Position numbers and translations under genes: made by a program. 64,000 bases of DNA from Mycobacterium branderi (GTDB lineage: Bacteria; Actinomycetota; Actinomycetes; Mycobacteriales; Mycobacteriaceae): positions 1,240,001 to 1,304,000 of the forward strand of contig NZ_AP022606.1 in assembly GCF_010728725.1 (NCBI RefSeq), in the 5' to 3' direction. Within the stretch, counting starts at the first letter, position 1. Each line of letters opens with the position of its first letter. Under the pieces are notes generated by a model, which was given only the letters and a program-made list of their open reading frames with translations, ran no database searches and was not told where the DNA came from. This document shows, one piece after another, positions 1 through 6,934 of this stretch.

Positions 1-136
1 ATGCCCGAGACAGGTCGGCGAGCATCGCGCGGTTGAAGGCATTGCGTTTGTCTGGCCGGTTGAGACCGATCAGCAGCACGTGGCCGTCCCGCTCGAGGGT
101 CACGGTCTCCAGAACGGGCAGTGAGGTTTCGGTCAT
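1..136 (-). CDS. enoyl-CoA hydratase/isomerase, N-terminal part only
   Basis: The first 45 residues of a protein that runs off the left edge. It begins MTETSLPVLETV and then shows the crotonase N-terminal pattern, a short beta strand followed by LNRPDKRNAF, where the RP..RNA segment helps bind CoA. The family hydrates or isomerises enoyl-CoA esters, usually in fatty-acid or sterol breakdown. The active-site glutamates lie outside the window, so the exact reaction cannot be judged. It is divergent from the tetR unit to its right, so it is a possible target of that regulator. Confidence 0.8.
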   Translation of the reverse strand, partial: MTETSLPVLETVTLERDGHVLLIGLNRPDKRNAFNRAMLADLSRA

Positions 137-246
137 GGGCCGAGTCAACCGCAGGTCTAAGTAATATGCAATAGGACATAGACAGTGCGGCGTGCTAGCG
201 CGGCTTGCCCATATGAGGTGCAGTTGTCCCTTGTAGGGCTACCTAC

Positions 247-276
247 TTGTATAGAACCCCTAGCTTGTTCTATGCT
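247..276 (+). promoter_or_regulatory. promoter with an inverted-repeat operator in its spacer
   Basis: A -35-like TTGTAT (247-252) and a -10-like TATGCT (271-276) are 18 bp apart. A perfect inverted repeat, ATAGAAC-N9-GTTCTAT (251-273), fills the space between them and overlaps both boxes. It precedes a small ORF and a TetR gene, so autorepression by the TetR protein is the natural reading (inference). The surrounding 150-300 stretch is visibly A+T richer than its neighbours. Apart from this site and the small ORF at 326-472, I see nothing else in the 137-500 gap. Confidence 0.55.
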
Positions 277-325
277 GTCTTGCATAATCATGGGCCTCAC
301 CGGCGCATGAGGCAGGAGAAAGATC

Positions 326-472
326 ATGTGGGTCCTCGAGTTGAACATCGTCGGTTACCGCTTCACCCGTGAGGTTCCCGACCTGCCCCACACGTCCTTG
401 AAGTCGGTGCGGTTGCACCCGCGCAGCGTGCACTGGCGGATGCCGCAACTACGCCACTCGCACGCCGCTTGA
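326..472 (+). CDS. small ORF, 48 residues, unknown function
   Basis: An ATG ORF with a good ribosome-binding site (AGGAGA, six bases upstream). It follows the predicted promoter by about 45 nt and ends 28 nt before tetR. The product starts MWVLELNIVGYRF and is rich in Arg and His towards the C-terminus (HPRSVHWRMPQLRHSHAA). There is no membrane segment or cysteine. I do not recognise it. The binding site and position favour a real gene, possibly a leader peptide or small protein co-transcribed with tetR. Confidence 0.45.
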   Translation: MWVLELNIVGYRFTREVPDLPHTSLKSVRLHPRSVHWRMPQLRHSHAA

Positions 473-500
473 GAGTCGGGGTTCCCGGGGGGAGTTCGCC

Positions 501-1121
501 ATGTCGATAGCCACGCGCACCAGACGCGCCAAACGAGGCGGGACGCGCACCAAGATGCTGGTCAGCGCCGCGGAGGTGATGCGGGAACGCGGGGCCGCCG
601 GCGTCACCATCGACGAAGTGCTCAATCGCAGCGGCGCGCCGCGCGGCTCGGTCTACTACCACTTTCCCGAGGGCCGCAACCAAATCCTCACCGAAGCCCT
701 GCGGTATGCCGGTGATGCCATCACCGCCACCATCGATCAATCCGCCGAGCGTGGCGCGATGGTGCTGCTGCGCGAGTTCGTCGAATTGTGGGAAAAGCTG
801 CTGGCCGACAGCGACTTCGCAGCCGGCTGCCCCGTCGTGGCGGCGGCAATCGGCTCGGCCGACGAGGATCCGCCCTTGACCGCCGAGGCGGGGCAGATCC
901 TGGGCCGCTGGTGCGCGGCACTGGCCCGGGCATTCGTCGCCGACGGCTTCCCTGAATCGGATGCGGCATCGCTGGCGGTGACGTCGATCGCGGCGCTCGA
1001 GGGCGCCGTCGTGTTATGCCGTTCGACGCGTAGCACCGATCCGCTACGCGAGGTGCACAGCCAACTCGAATTCCTCATCAAGGCAAGGGAATTCGTCCGC
1101 CGTAACGGCGTGCCGAAGTAA
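501..1121 (+). CDS. TetR/AcrR-family transcriptional regulator
   Basis: A 206-residue one-component repressor. The N-terminal helix-turn-helix spans about residues 36-56 and ends in the typical GSVYYHF recognition-helix motif. The C-terminal region (AAGCPVVAAAIGS) resembles the LmrA/YxaF type of ligand-binding domain. The ATG has a strong GGGGGGAG ribosome-binding site seven bases upstream. It follows the 48-residue ORF and is divergent from the enoyl-CoA hydratase. The inverted repeat at 251-273 is the best candidate operator. The ligand is unknown; the neighbours suggest a lipid or CoA ester. Confidence 0.9.
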   Translation: MSIATRTRRAKRGGTRTKMLVSAAEVMRERGAAGVTIDEVLNRSGAPRGSVYYHFPEGRNQILTEALRYAGDAITATIDQSAERGAMVLLREFVELWEKLLADSDFAAGCPVVAAAIGSADEDPPLTAEAGQILGRWCAALARAFVADGFPESDAASLAVTSIAALEGAVVLCRSTRSTDPLREVHSQLEFLIKAREFVRRNGVPK

Positions 1122-1128
1122 CGCGCGG

Positions 1129-1425
1129 TTAGTCGCTGGCCGGCAAGGGCTTGGCCTCTTTGAGGCTCAGCGCGGTCTGACCGATTGCCAGCGTGCCGGC
1201 ACCGGCCTTGGTCACCAGCACCTCGGCGCCGTTCTCGTCCACGTAGCGCTTGCCCATCACGTTGCCGTCGGCGAACGCCGGATCCAGTTCCCCGGAACGC
1301 TCGGCGCCCAACGGCACCATCGGCGCCCCGCCGCAGCGCAAGTCGTCGAGGCTGTCGGCGCTGCGCACGACGATGACCTGCGTGTCGCACACCTGGCTGG
1401 CCAGGCGGGTTCCGTTCTTGATCAT
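1129..1425 (-). CDS. conserved small protein downstream of an acyl-CoA synthetase
   Basis: A 98-residue protein with no membrane segment. It begins MIKNGTRLASQVCDTQVIVV and has two cysteines (13 and 31) framing VRSADSLDDLRCGG, then a basic KRYVDENGAEVLVTKAG segment. Its ATG overlaps the stop of the acyl-CoA synthetase (ATGA), which implies translational coupling. I recall similar short proteins beside acyl-CoA synthetase genes in actinobacteria, but I know no function. The Cys pair could bind metal or form a disulfide; this is untested. Confidence 0.75.
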   Translation of the reverse strand: MIKNGTRLASQVCDTQVIVVRSADSLDDLRCGGAPMVPLGAERSGELDPAFADGNVMGKRYVDENGAEVLVTKAGAGTLAIGQTALSLKEAKPLPASD

Positions 1426-2915
1426 GATTTCGATCCTAGAGTTCTTAGGGATTCCACGATTTCGCGGCGAAGCACCTTGCCGGTGGCGTTGGTGGGCAGC
1501 TCGTCGCGAAAGACTACTCGGTCGGGAGTACGCGAACCGCGCAAGTGCTTGCGGACATACTCGCGCAGCTCGTCGGGGTCCGGTTCGACGTCGGGCACGG
1601 GCACCACCACCGCGACGATCGCCTGACCCCACTGCGGATCGTCGACGCCGACCACGGCGACGTCGCGCACATGCGGGTGCTCGATCAGCACATCCTCGAG
1701 CTCGGCCGGGGCAATGTTCTCACCGCCGCGGATGATCGTGTCGTCGCTGCGCCCGCCGATGAACAAGTAGCCGCCCTCGTCGAGCATCGCGATGTCGCGA
1801 GTGGCAAACCACCCGTCGGCGTCGAGCACCGAACCGATCCCCGTGTAGCGGCCCGACACCTGGTCGCCCCGGACGAACAGCTCGCCGGTCTGCCCCGGCC
1901 CCAGTACGGCACCGCTCTCGTCGCGGATCTGCACCTCGATTCCCGGCACGGGCTGACCAACCGATCCCAGCCGGCGGGCGACCGCCGGATCCGACGCCGC
2001 CTGCGCCTCGCGGTGGTCCTCCGGGGTGAGCACCGCGATCGTCGAACTGGTCTCGGTCAGGCCGTAGGCGTTGACGAAGCCGACGTTCGGCAACAGCTCC
2101 AGCGCACGGCGGACCAGCGGCAGACCGACCTTCGAGCCGCCGTAGGCGAGGTTGCGCAGCGACGGCAACTCGTGACGGCCGGTCTCCAGCACGGTGACGA
2201 TGCGGTCGAGCATCGTCGGTACCACGGTGGCGGTGGTGACGTGCTCGGCGTTGATCAGCCTCACCCATTCCTCGGGGTCGAAGATCGGCAGGTAGACCAT
2301 CTTGCGGCCGGCGTACAGGTTCGACAGCGCGGCCCCGACGCCCGCGATGTGATACGGCGGCACGCAGATCAGCGCGGCGTCGGCCGGCTCGGCCGACTCG
2401 AATTCCACTGTGCCGGTGACGTAACTGGTCAGGTTGTTGTGCGAGAGTTCGACGGCCTTGGGCTGCGACGTGGTCCCCGACGTGAACAAGACGATCGCCG
2501 TCGCGTCCGGGTCGGGGAACTCCGCGGCCGGCTCCGCGCTGCGGGCCTTCGCCAGAAACTCGTCGGAGTCCATCACCTGCTTGCCGACGACCATGTCGCG
2601 GTAGCGGTCGTCGACGATCACCAACGGTTCGGGCAACCGCGCGATCAGAGTCTGGATGCCCTCGGCGGAGAGCCGGTAGTTGATCGGCGTGAACGGCACA
2701 CCGGCGCGCGCCGAGGCGAAGATCAGCAGCGGCAGCACTGCCCCGCCGGTGCCGACGTAAGCCACATGGCGGCAGCCCGATCCAGCGATGACCCCGGCGC
2801 CGCCGTCGGCCAGGTCACTCAGCTCTTGCGTCGTCAGCCGGAGGTCGCCGGAGACGACGGCGGTCCGGTCGGGATTGCTCGAGACCGCCATCTCGAGGAG
2901 TAGCGAAATGCTCAA
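1422..2915 (-). CDS. acyl-CoA synthetase / AMP-dependent ligase (FadD-like)
   Basis: A 497-residue ANL-superfamily ligase that would activate a carboxylic acid to its acyl-AMP and then its CoA thioester. Visible motifs are the P-loop-like FTSGTTSQPKA, the adenine-binding AYGLTETSS and the C-terminal ATGK with the catalytic lysine at 480. The start is a TTG (MSISLLLEMAVSS); an ATG eight codons later is the alternative, and neither has a clear ribosome-binding site. It lies 66 bp after nat and overlaps the next gene by four bases, so it belongs to the leftward operon. The substrate cannot be told from sequence. Confidence 0.88.
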   Translation of the reverse strand: MSISLLLEMAVSSNPDRTAVVSGDLRLTTQELSDLADGGAGVIAGSGCRHVAYVGTGGAVLPLLIFASARAGVPFTPINYRLSAEGIQTLIARLPEPLVIVDDRYRDMVVGKQVMDSDEFLAKARSAEPAAEFPDPDATAIVLFTSGTTSQPKAVELSHNNLTSYVTGTVEFESAEPADAALICVPPYHIAGVGAALSNLYAGRKMVYLPIFDPEEWVRLINAEHVTTATVVPTMLDRIVTVLETGRHELPSLRNLAYGGSKVGLPLVRRALELLPNVGFVNAYGLTETSSTIAVLTPEDHREAQAASDPAVARRLGSVGQPVPGIEVQIRDESGAVLGPGQTGELFVRGDQVSGRYTGIGSVLDADGWFATRDIAMLDEGGYLFIGGRSDDTIIRGGENIAPAELEDVLIEHPHVRDVAVVGVDDPQWGQAIVAVVVPVPDVEPDPDELREYVRKHLRGSRTPDRVVFRDELPTNATGKVLRREIVESLRTLGSKS

Positions 2916-2981
2916 AGCTCGGACTTTCTGTGCCCGTTACAAACGCAGCCAAAAGTGTCATGCCGAGTTTAGACGATGCAA

Positions 2982-3821
2982 TTAGTTGTCGAGTACCTGG
3001 GCGATCCTGGCCTCGACGTCGCCGAGACCCGACACGTCGATCCCGAACCTGTCGACCAGCGCGTCGAGCACCTGCCCGGCGGCGTCGAATCGGATGCGCT
3101 CGGTTTCGCCCTTCGAATGGATGGCCAGATGGCGCCCGTTGAGGTTCCATCGCGCGTCGTCGGTCACCAGCGCGGCAGTGAGGCTGGTGACGAAGTGAGA
3201 CTCGGGATACGTTGACACATACCAACTTCCGACCAGCAGGTCGATCAGCGGGCGTGGCTCGGTGCTGAAGATGTACAGCGGCTGCCACGTCTTTCTGACC
3301 AGTGCTTCCAGTACGTAGCCGTCGCCATGGGTGCGCAGCCGATACGGCTCGTGGCGCGTCTGTTGGACCGGGCCGGGTGTCAGCCGGATGGGCGAGGACA
3401 GGGTTTGGCCGCCGAAACCGACATCGACAAGAAACGGGCCGTCCACGCCGGGGATGCGGACCGACAGCGCCTGGTGGGTCTGCGCCGGCGGCGGTCCGTC
3501 CAACCCTTGCGGGCTCATCCACACCACCCGGCCCGCCAGCGCGTCGACCCCAAAACCCAACTGCTCGAGCACATATCGCAACAGGTTGTTGTGCTCGTAG
3601 CAGTAGCCGCCGCGACGCCGGCGCACCAGCTTGTCCGTCAGCACCTGAGGGCTGAGGTCGGCCACCGGAACACCGAGCAGCGGGTCGAGGTTCTCGAACG
3701 GAATGTGACGTCCGTGCGCGGCCACCAGTCCGGCCAGCGTCTCCAGCGTCGGGTCGGCCGACCCCGAGTAGTTGATGCGGGCGAAATACGCCGAGAGGTT
3801 GATGCTCAGGTCCCGGTCCAC
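2982..3821 (-). CDS. nat: arylamine N-acetyltransferase
   Basis: A 279-residue NAT-fold enzyme that transfers an acyl group from CoA to arylamines or hydrazines. The full Cys-His-Asp triad is present: Cys74 in RGGYCYEHN, His116 in QTHQALS and Asp133 in LVDVGFGG. The segment PFENLDPLLGVPV is also typical of mycobacterial NAT. The start is a GTG that overlaps the end of echA1 by 16 bases. In M. tuberculosis nat sits in the cholesterol-ring operon. Here it lies between echA1 and a CoA ligase, so this may be a second or relocated copy with a different acyl donor. Confidence 0.9.
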   Translation of the reverse strand: MDRDLSINLSAYFARINYSGSADPTLETLAGLVAAHGRHIPFENLDPLLGVPVADLSPQVLTDKLVRRRRGGYCYEHNNLLRYVLEQLGFGVDALAGRVVWMSPQGLDGPPPAQTHQALSVRIPGVDGPFLVDVGFGGQTLSSPIRLTPGPVQQTRHEPYRLRTHGDGYVLEALVRKTWQPLYIFSTEPRPLIDLLVGSWYVSTYPESHFVTSLTAALVTDDARWNLNGRHLAIHSKGETERIRFDAAGQVLDALVDRFGIDVSGLGDVEARIAQVLDN

Positions 3822-4582
3822 TTGGGAGGCCGCTTCTCGGCGAACGCGATCGCGCCCTCCTTGGCGTCGTTGGAGGCGAACACCGGCATCAGGATCTTGG
3901 TCTGCTCGGCGAACATGTTCTCCGGGCTCCAGCCGCGCGACTCGACGATGATCCGCTTGGTGGCGGCGACAGCCAGCGGGCCGTTAGCGGTGATCTTCTC
4001 GGCCAGCTTGATCGCCTCGTCCAGTGCCTTGCCCGGCTCGGCCAGCACGTTGACCAGACCCAGGGCATGCGCCCGCTCGGCCGGCAGGTTGTCACCGGTC
4101 AGCGCCAGCTCCATCGCGACCGCATACGGGATGCGCTGTGGCAGCCGCAGCAGTCCCCCGCCCCCGGCGACCAGGCCGCGCTTGACTTCCGGGATGCCGA
4201 ACGCCGATTCCCTGGATGCCACGATCAGGTCGGTGGCCAGCGCCAACTCGGTGCCACCCGCCAACGCGTAGCCCTCGACGGCGGCGATCAGCGGCTTGGT
4301 CGGCGGACGTTCGGTGAAGCCCAGCCCGCGGCCTTCGACGACGACGTTCTCGCCGCGGGCGAACGCCTTGAGGTCCATGCCCGCGCAGAACGAGCCGCCG
4401 GCGCCGGTCAGGATCGCCACCGACAGGCCGGCGTCGCCGTCCAGCCGGTCCATCGCGTCGGCCAGGCCCTTGCTGACCGCGGCGTTGACGGCGTTTTTGG
4501 CCTCGGGCCGATTGATCGTGATGATCAGGATTCGGTCGCGCTGTTCGACGAGAACTGGCGGTGCTTCGGTTGCGGTGCTCAC
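3806..4582 (-). CDS. echA1: enoyl-CoA hydratase EchA1
   Basis: A 258-residue crotonase. Both catalytic glutamates are visible: Glu112 in AGGTELALATD and Glu132 in FGIPEVKRGL. The oxyanion-hole loops are SFCAGMDL and GYALAGG, so it should hydrate enoyl-CoA rather than be an inactive paralogue. The GTG start (MSTATEAPP) follows an AAGGAG site by 12 bases, which is rather long. It follows the flotillin gene by 16 bp and overlaps nat. Its assignment to Rv0222 rests on position, with Rv0221 and Rv0220 equivalents nearby. Confidence 0.88.
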   Translation of the reverse strand: MSTATEAPPVLVEQRDRILIITINRPEAKNAVNAAVSKGLADAMDRLDGDAGLSVAILTGAGGSFCAGMDLKAFARGENVVVEGRGLGFTERPPTKPLIAAVEGYALAGGTELALATDLIVASRESAFGIPEVKRGLVAGGGGLLRLPQRIPYAVAMELALTGDNLPAERAHALGLVNVLAEPGKALDEAIKLAEKITANGPLAVAATKRIIVESRGWSPENMFAEQTKILMPVFASNDAKEGAIAFAEKRPPKWTGT

Positions 4583-4598
4583 GACGCTGTGACACTCC

Positions 4599-5768
4599 TT
4601 AGTTTTCGGTGGCAGGTCCGACCGATGGTATCGACCGCTCAACCGGGTATGACGTCGGCTCACGTTGGCCGTCCTCGTCCGGCTTGCTGGCCGAGCCGAG
4701 GTTGTCCCGCAGGGTGCCCAGGATCGACAGACCCTGCGCGACGACGCCGGTAATCATCTCGTTGACGCCTTCCGGCCCGTTGAGGACGGTCAGCCTGGCG
4801 CCCGCGAGCCCCTTGGCCGCCTCCGACACCAGCAACGGCAGCTGCTCGATGAGTTGCTGATCCAACGCAATCTTGTTGTTGGAGGCCGCCGCCTCGGCCG
4901 CGATCTTGGTGCGATCGGCGTCGGCCTGCGCCAGGATGCGCACCCGCTCGGCTTCGGCCTCAGCAGGTTTGACGACCTCGGCCTGCAACTCCTGCTCACG
5001 CAGTTCGGCTCGCTTCTGGGCCAGCAGCCGCTGCTCAGCGAGAACCTCTTGCTGCGCGCGGGCCTCGGCCAGCGGAGCTGCTTGTGCGGCTTCGGCGTTG
5101 GCCCGGTCGACGTCCTTCTTGTACTGCGCCTGCAGGATCTCGGTCTCCCGTTGATATTTCGCTTGTTCGCGGGCCGACGCCTGCTCCGCCTCCGCGGCGG
5201 CCTGGCGGGCCTGCGCCTGGGCGATCTGGGCGTCACGCTGCACGGCCGCGTTGTGCGGCGCAGCCAGCGCGGCGATGTAACCCAGGTTGCCGTCGTCGAT
5301 GGACTGGATCTGAAACGAATCCACCAGCAGCCCAATGTTTCCCATCTCGATCTTGGACGCGGTCAACACCTCGTCAGCGAGCTTCTGGCGCTCCCGGATG
5401 ATCTCCTCAACTGTCATCGAGCCCACGATCGAACGCAGATGCCCCGAGAAGATCCGGCCGGTCAGCGTCGACATCTCCTGCTCCTGCTCGGACAAAAAGC
5501 GTTGCGCCGCATTGACAATCGAGGCGGTGTCGTTGGCCACCTTGAACGCGATCACCGCCCGCACGTCCAGCAGGATGCCCTGCCCGGTCACACAGCGTTC
5601 CTCGATCTCGGCCTCATACATCGCCAACGACAAAAAGCTGACCCGCCGGAAAAACGGCATCACCCACTTGCCGTGGCCGATGACGACCCGGAACGGTTCG
5701 TCGCCGCGCGAGCGGGCCCCGCTGATGAGCATCGCCTCGTCCGGTTCGGGAACGTGGTAACCAAGCAT
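4599..5768 (-). CDS. flotillin-like SPFH (band 7) protein
   Basis: A 389-residue SPFH protein. The N-terminal ~150 residues form the SPFH domain (FRVVIGHGKWVMPFFRRVSF), with no transmembrane helix or signal peptide. Residues ~180-300 are a long Ala/Glu/Gln coiled coil with repeated AEAEQAS and EAEAERVR units, as in flotillins. The C-terminus is a short polar tail. Flotillins scaffold ordered membrane domains. The ATG has an AAGGAGAG site nine bases upstream. It follows a small NfeD-like gene, the usual partner of SPFH proteins. Coupling to lipid-CoA enzymes in one operon suggests a membrane-lipid role (inference). Confidence 0.85.
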   Translation of the reverse strand: MLGYHVPEPDEAMLISGARSRGDEPFRVVIGHGKWVMPFFRRVSFLSLAMYEAEIEERCVTGQGILLDVRAVIAFKVANDTASIVNAAQRFLSEQEQEMSTLTGRIFSGHLRSIVGSMTVEEIIRERQKLADEVLTASKIEMGNIGLLVDSFQIQSIDDGNLGYIAALAAPHNAAVQRDAQIAQAQARQAAAEAEQASAREQAKYQRETEILQAQYKKDVDRANAEAAQAAPLAEARAQQEVLAEQRLLAQKRAELREQELQAEVVKPAEAEAERVRILAQADADRTKIAAEAAASNNKIALDQQLIEQLPLLVSEAAKGLAGARLTVLNGPEGVNEMITGVVAQGLSILGTLRDNLGSASKPDEDGQREPTSYPVERSIPSVGPATEN

Positions 5769-5781
5769 GGGTCGTCTCTCC

Positions 5782-6006
5782 TTATGTGGGCAGTGTCGGT
5801 TCGGCCGGCCAGGGCACCACGTCCACCTGCCGGCCCGGACGAACGGTGACGATCAAGACGGTCTCATGCTGGGCGATCGGCTCGTCGGCAAACGCGATGT
5901 AGGTTTCGGTGGCGCCCCGAACAGCAACCAAGATCTCGCCGGGCTGACCACCGCCACGAATCGGGCTCGTTGTCGTCGCTGTCAGGCCGAGTACGTCGTC
6001 CCGCAC
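5782..6006 (-). CDS. short NfeD-like OB-domain protein, flotillin partner
   Basis: A 74-residue protein. The pattern PIRGGGQPGEILVAVRG, then ETYIAFADEPIAQHETV and LIVTVRPGRQVDVVPW resembles the C-terminal OB fold of NfeD proteins, which assemble with SPFH/flotillin partners. The membrane and protease domains of full NfeD are missing. The start is a GTG with no ribosome-binding site, but a -10 box ends six bases before it, so a leaderless mRNA is likely. It heads the operon. The NfeD link is by pattern only. Confidence 0.6.
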   Translation of the reverse strand: MRDDVLGLTATTTSPIRGGGQPGEILVAVRGATETYIAFADEPIAQHETVLIVTVRPGRQVDVVPWPAEPTLPT

Positions 6007-6012
6007 GCTGCG

Positions 6013-6018
6013 ATACTA
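6013..6018 (-). promoter_or_regulatory. -10 box for a leaderless operon start
   Basis: TAGTAT on the minus strand matches the actinobacterial TANNNT -10 and ends six bases before the GTG of the NfeD-like gene. This predicts transcription starting at the start codon itself. No convincing -35 is seen. Confidence 0.5.
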
Positions 6019-6062
6019 GTGACTTGGGCTAACATCACAGCCACATTCAGCGCGGAATCATA

Positions 6063-6107
6063 GCGGCGATCGCAAGCGCGGCGAAGCCGAGCGCAGCGGG
6101 TCGCCGC
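6063..6107. repeat. intergenic stem-loop repeat, GCGGCGA family
   Basis: A G+C-rich imperfect palindrome. The outer arms GCGGCGA (6063-6069) and TCGCCGC (6101-6107) pair, and an inner GGC-GAA-GCC hairpin sits in the middle. Its outer segments recur in inverted orientation at 38588-38655. It lies in the leader region of the acyltransferase gene. Confidence 0.55.
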
Positions 6108-6127
6108 CATCAGATCAAGGGGGACTG

Positions 6128-6934
6128 TTGACTGCCATCGACCTCGAACCAACCGAAATCTCCAAGTGGGATCCCGGTCTCACCGAACGGGTGATCGGGT
6201 GGATCCGCCCGCTGATCAAGGGCTACCACCGTGCGGAGGTGCGCGGCCTGGAGTCGTTCCCGCCGGGCGGCGCGCTGGTGGTGTCCAACCATTCCGGCGG
6301 CCTGTTCCCGATGGACGTTCCGGTCTTTGCGACCGGCTTCTACGAGAAGTTCGGCTACGACCGTCCGGTCTACACCCTGAGCCATGACGTGCTGTTCACC
6401 GGCCCGATCGCGGACTTCTTCGTCCGGACCGGTTTCATACGCGCCAATCACGAGAACGCCGACGAGGCGCTGCGGTCCGGCGGCGTGGTGGTGGTTTTCC
6501 CGGGCGGCGACTACGACGTGTACCGGCCGACGCTGGCGGAGAACACCATCGACTTCGACGGGCGCACCGGCTATGTCCGGGCGGCGTTGAACGCCGGCGT
6601 CCCGATCGTGCCGGCGGTCGCCATCGGCGGGCAGGAAAGCCAGCTGTATCTGTCGCGCGGCACGTGGCTGGCGCACGCGCTGCGACTGGACAAGCTGATG
6701 CGGGTGAAGATCCTGCCGATCTCCGTGGGCTTCCCGTTCGGGCTGTCCGCGGTCCTGCCGGTCAACGTGCCGCTGCCGACCAAGATCGTCATGCAGGTGC
6801 TCGAGCCGATCGACGTCGCTGAGCAGTTCGGGGAGGACCCCGACATCGACGAGGTCGACGCCCACGTCCGCCACGTCATGCAAAAGGCGCTCGACGCATT
6901 GGCCAAAGAGCGGCGCCTGCCGATCGTCGGCTAG
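6128..6934 (+). CDS. lysophospholipid acyltransferase family protein
   Basis: A 268-residue PlsC-like protein. An acyltransferase block I-like motif, VVSNHSGGLFPMD, lies near residues 55-67, with a longer His-Asp spacing than the usual HX4D. A block III-like VFPGGDYDVYRP lies near residue 120. The family moves acyl groups from acyl-CoA to glycerophospholipids or related acceptors at the membrane. The start is TTG with AAGGGGGA upstream. The stop overlaps the GTG of the next acyl-CoA synthetase by one base, so the ligase may supply its acyl-CoA. The acceptor is unknown. Confidence 0.82.
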   Translation: MTAIDLEPTEISKWDPGLTERVIGWIRPLIKGYHRAEVRGLESFPPGGALVVSNHSGGLFPMDVPVFATGFYEKFGYDRPVYTLSHDVLFTGPIADFFVRTGFIRANHENADEALRSGGVVVVFPGGDYDVYRPTLAENTIDFDGRTGYVRAALNAGVPIVPAVAIGGQESQLYLSRGTWLAHALRLDKLMRVKILPISVGFPFGLSAVLPVNVPLPTKIVMQVLEPIDVAEQFGEDPDIDEVDAHVRHVMQKALDALAKERRLPIVG

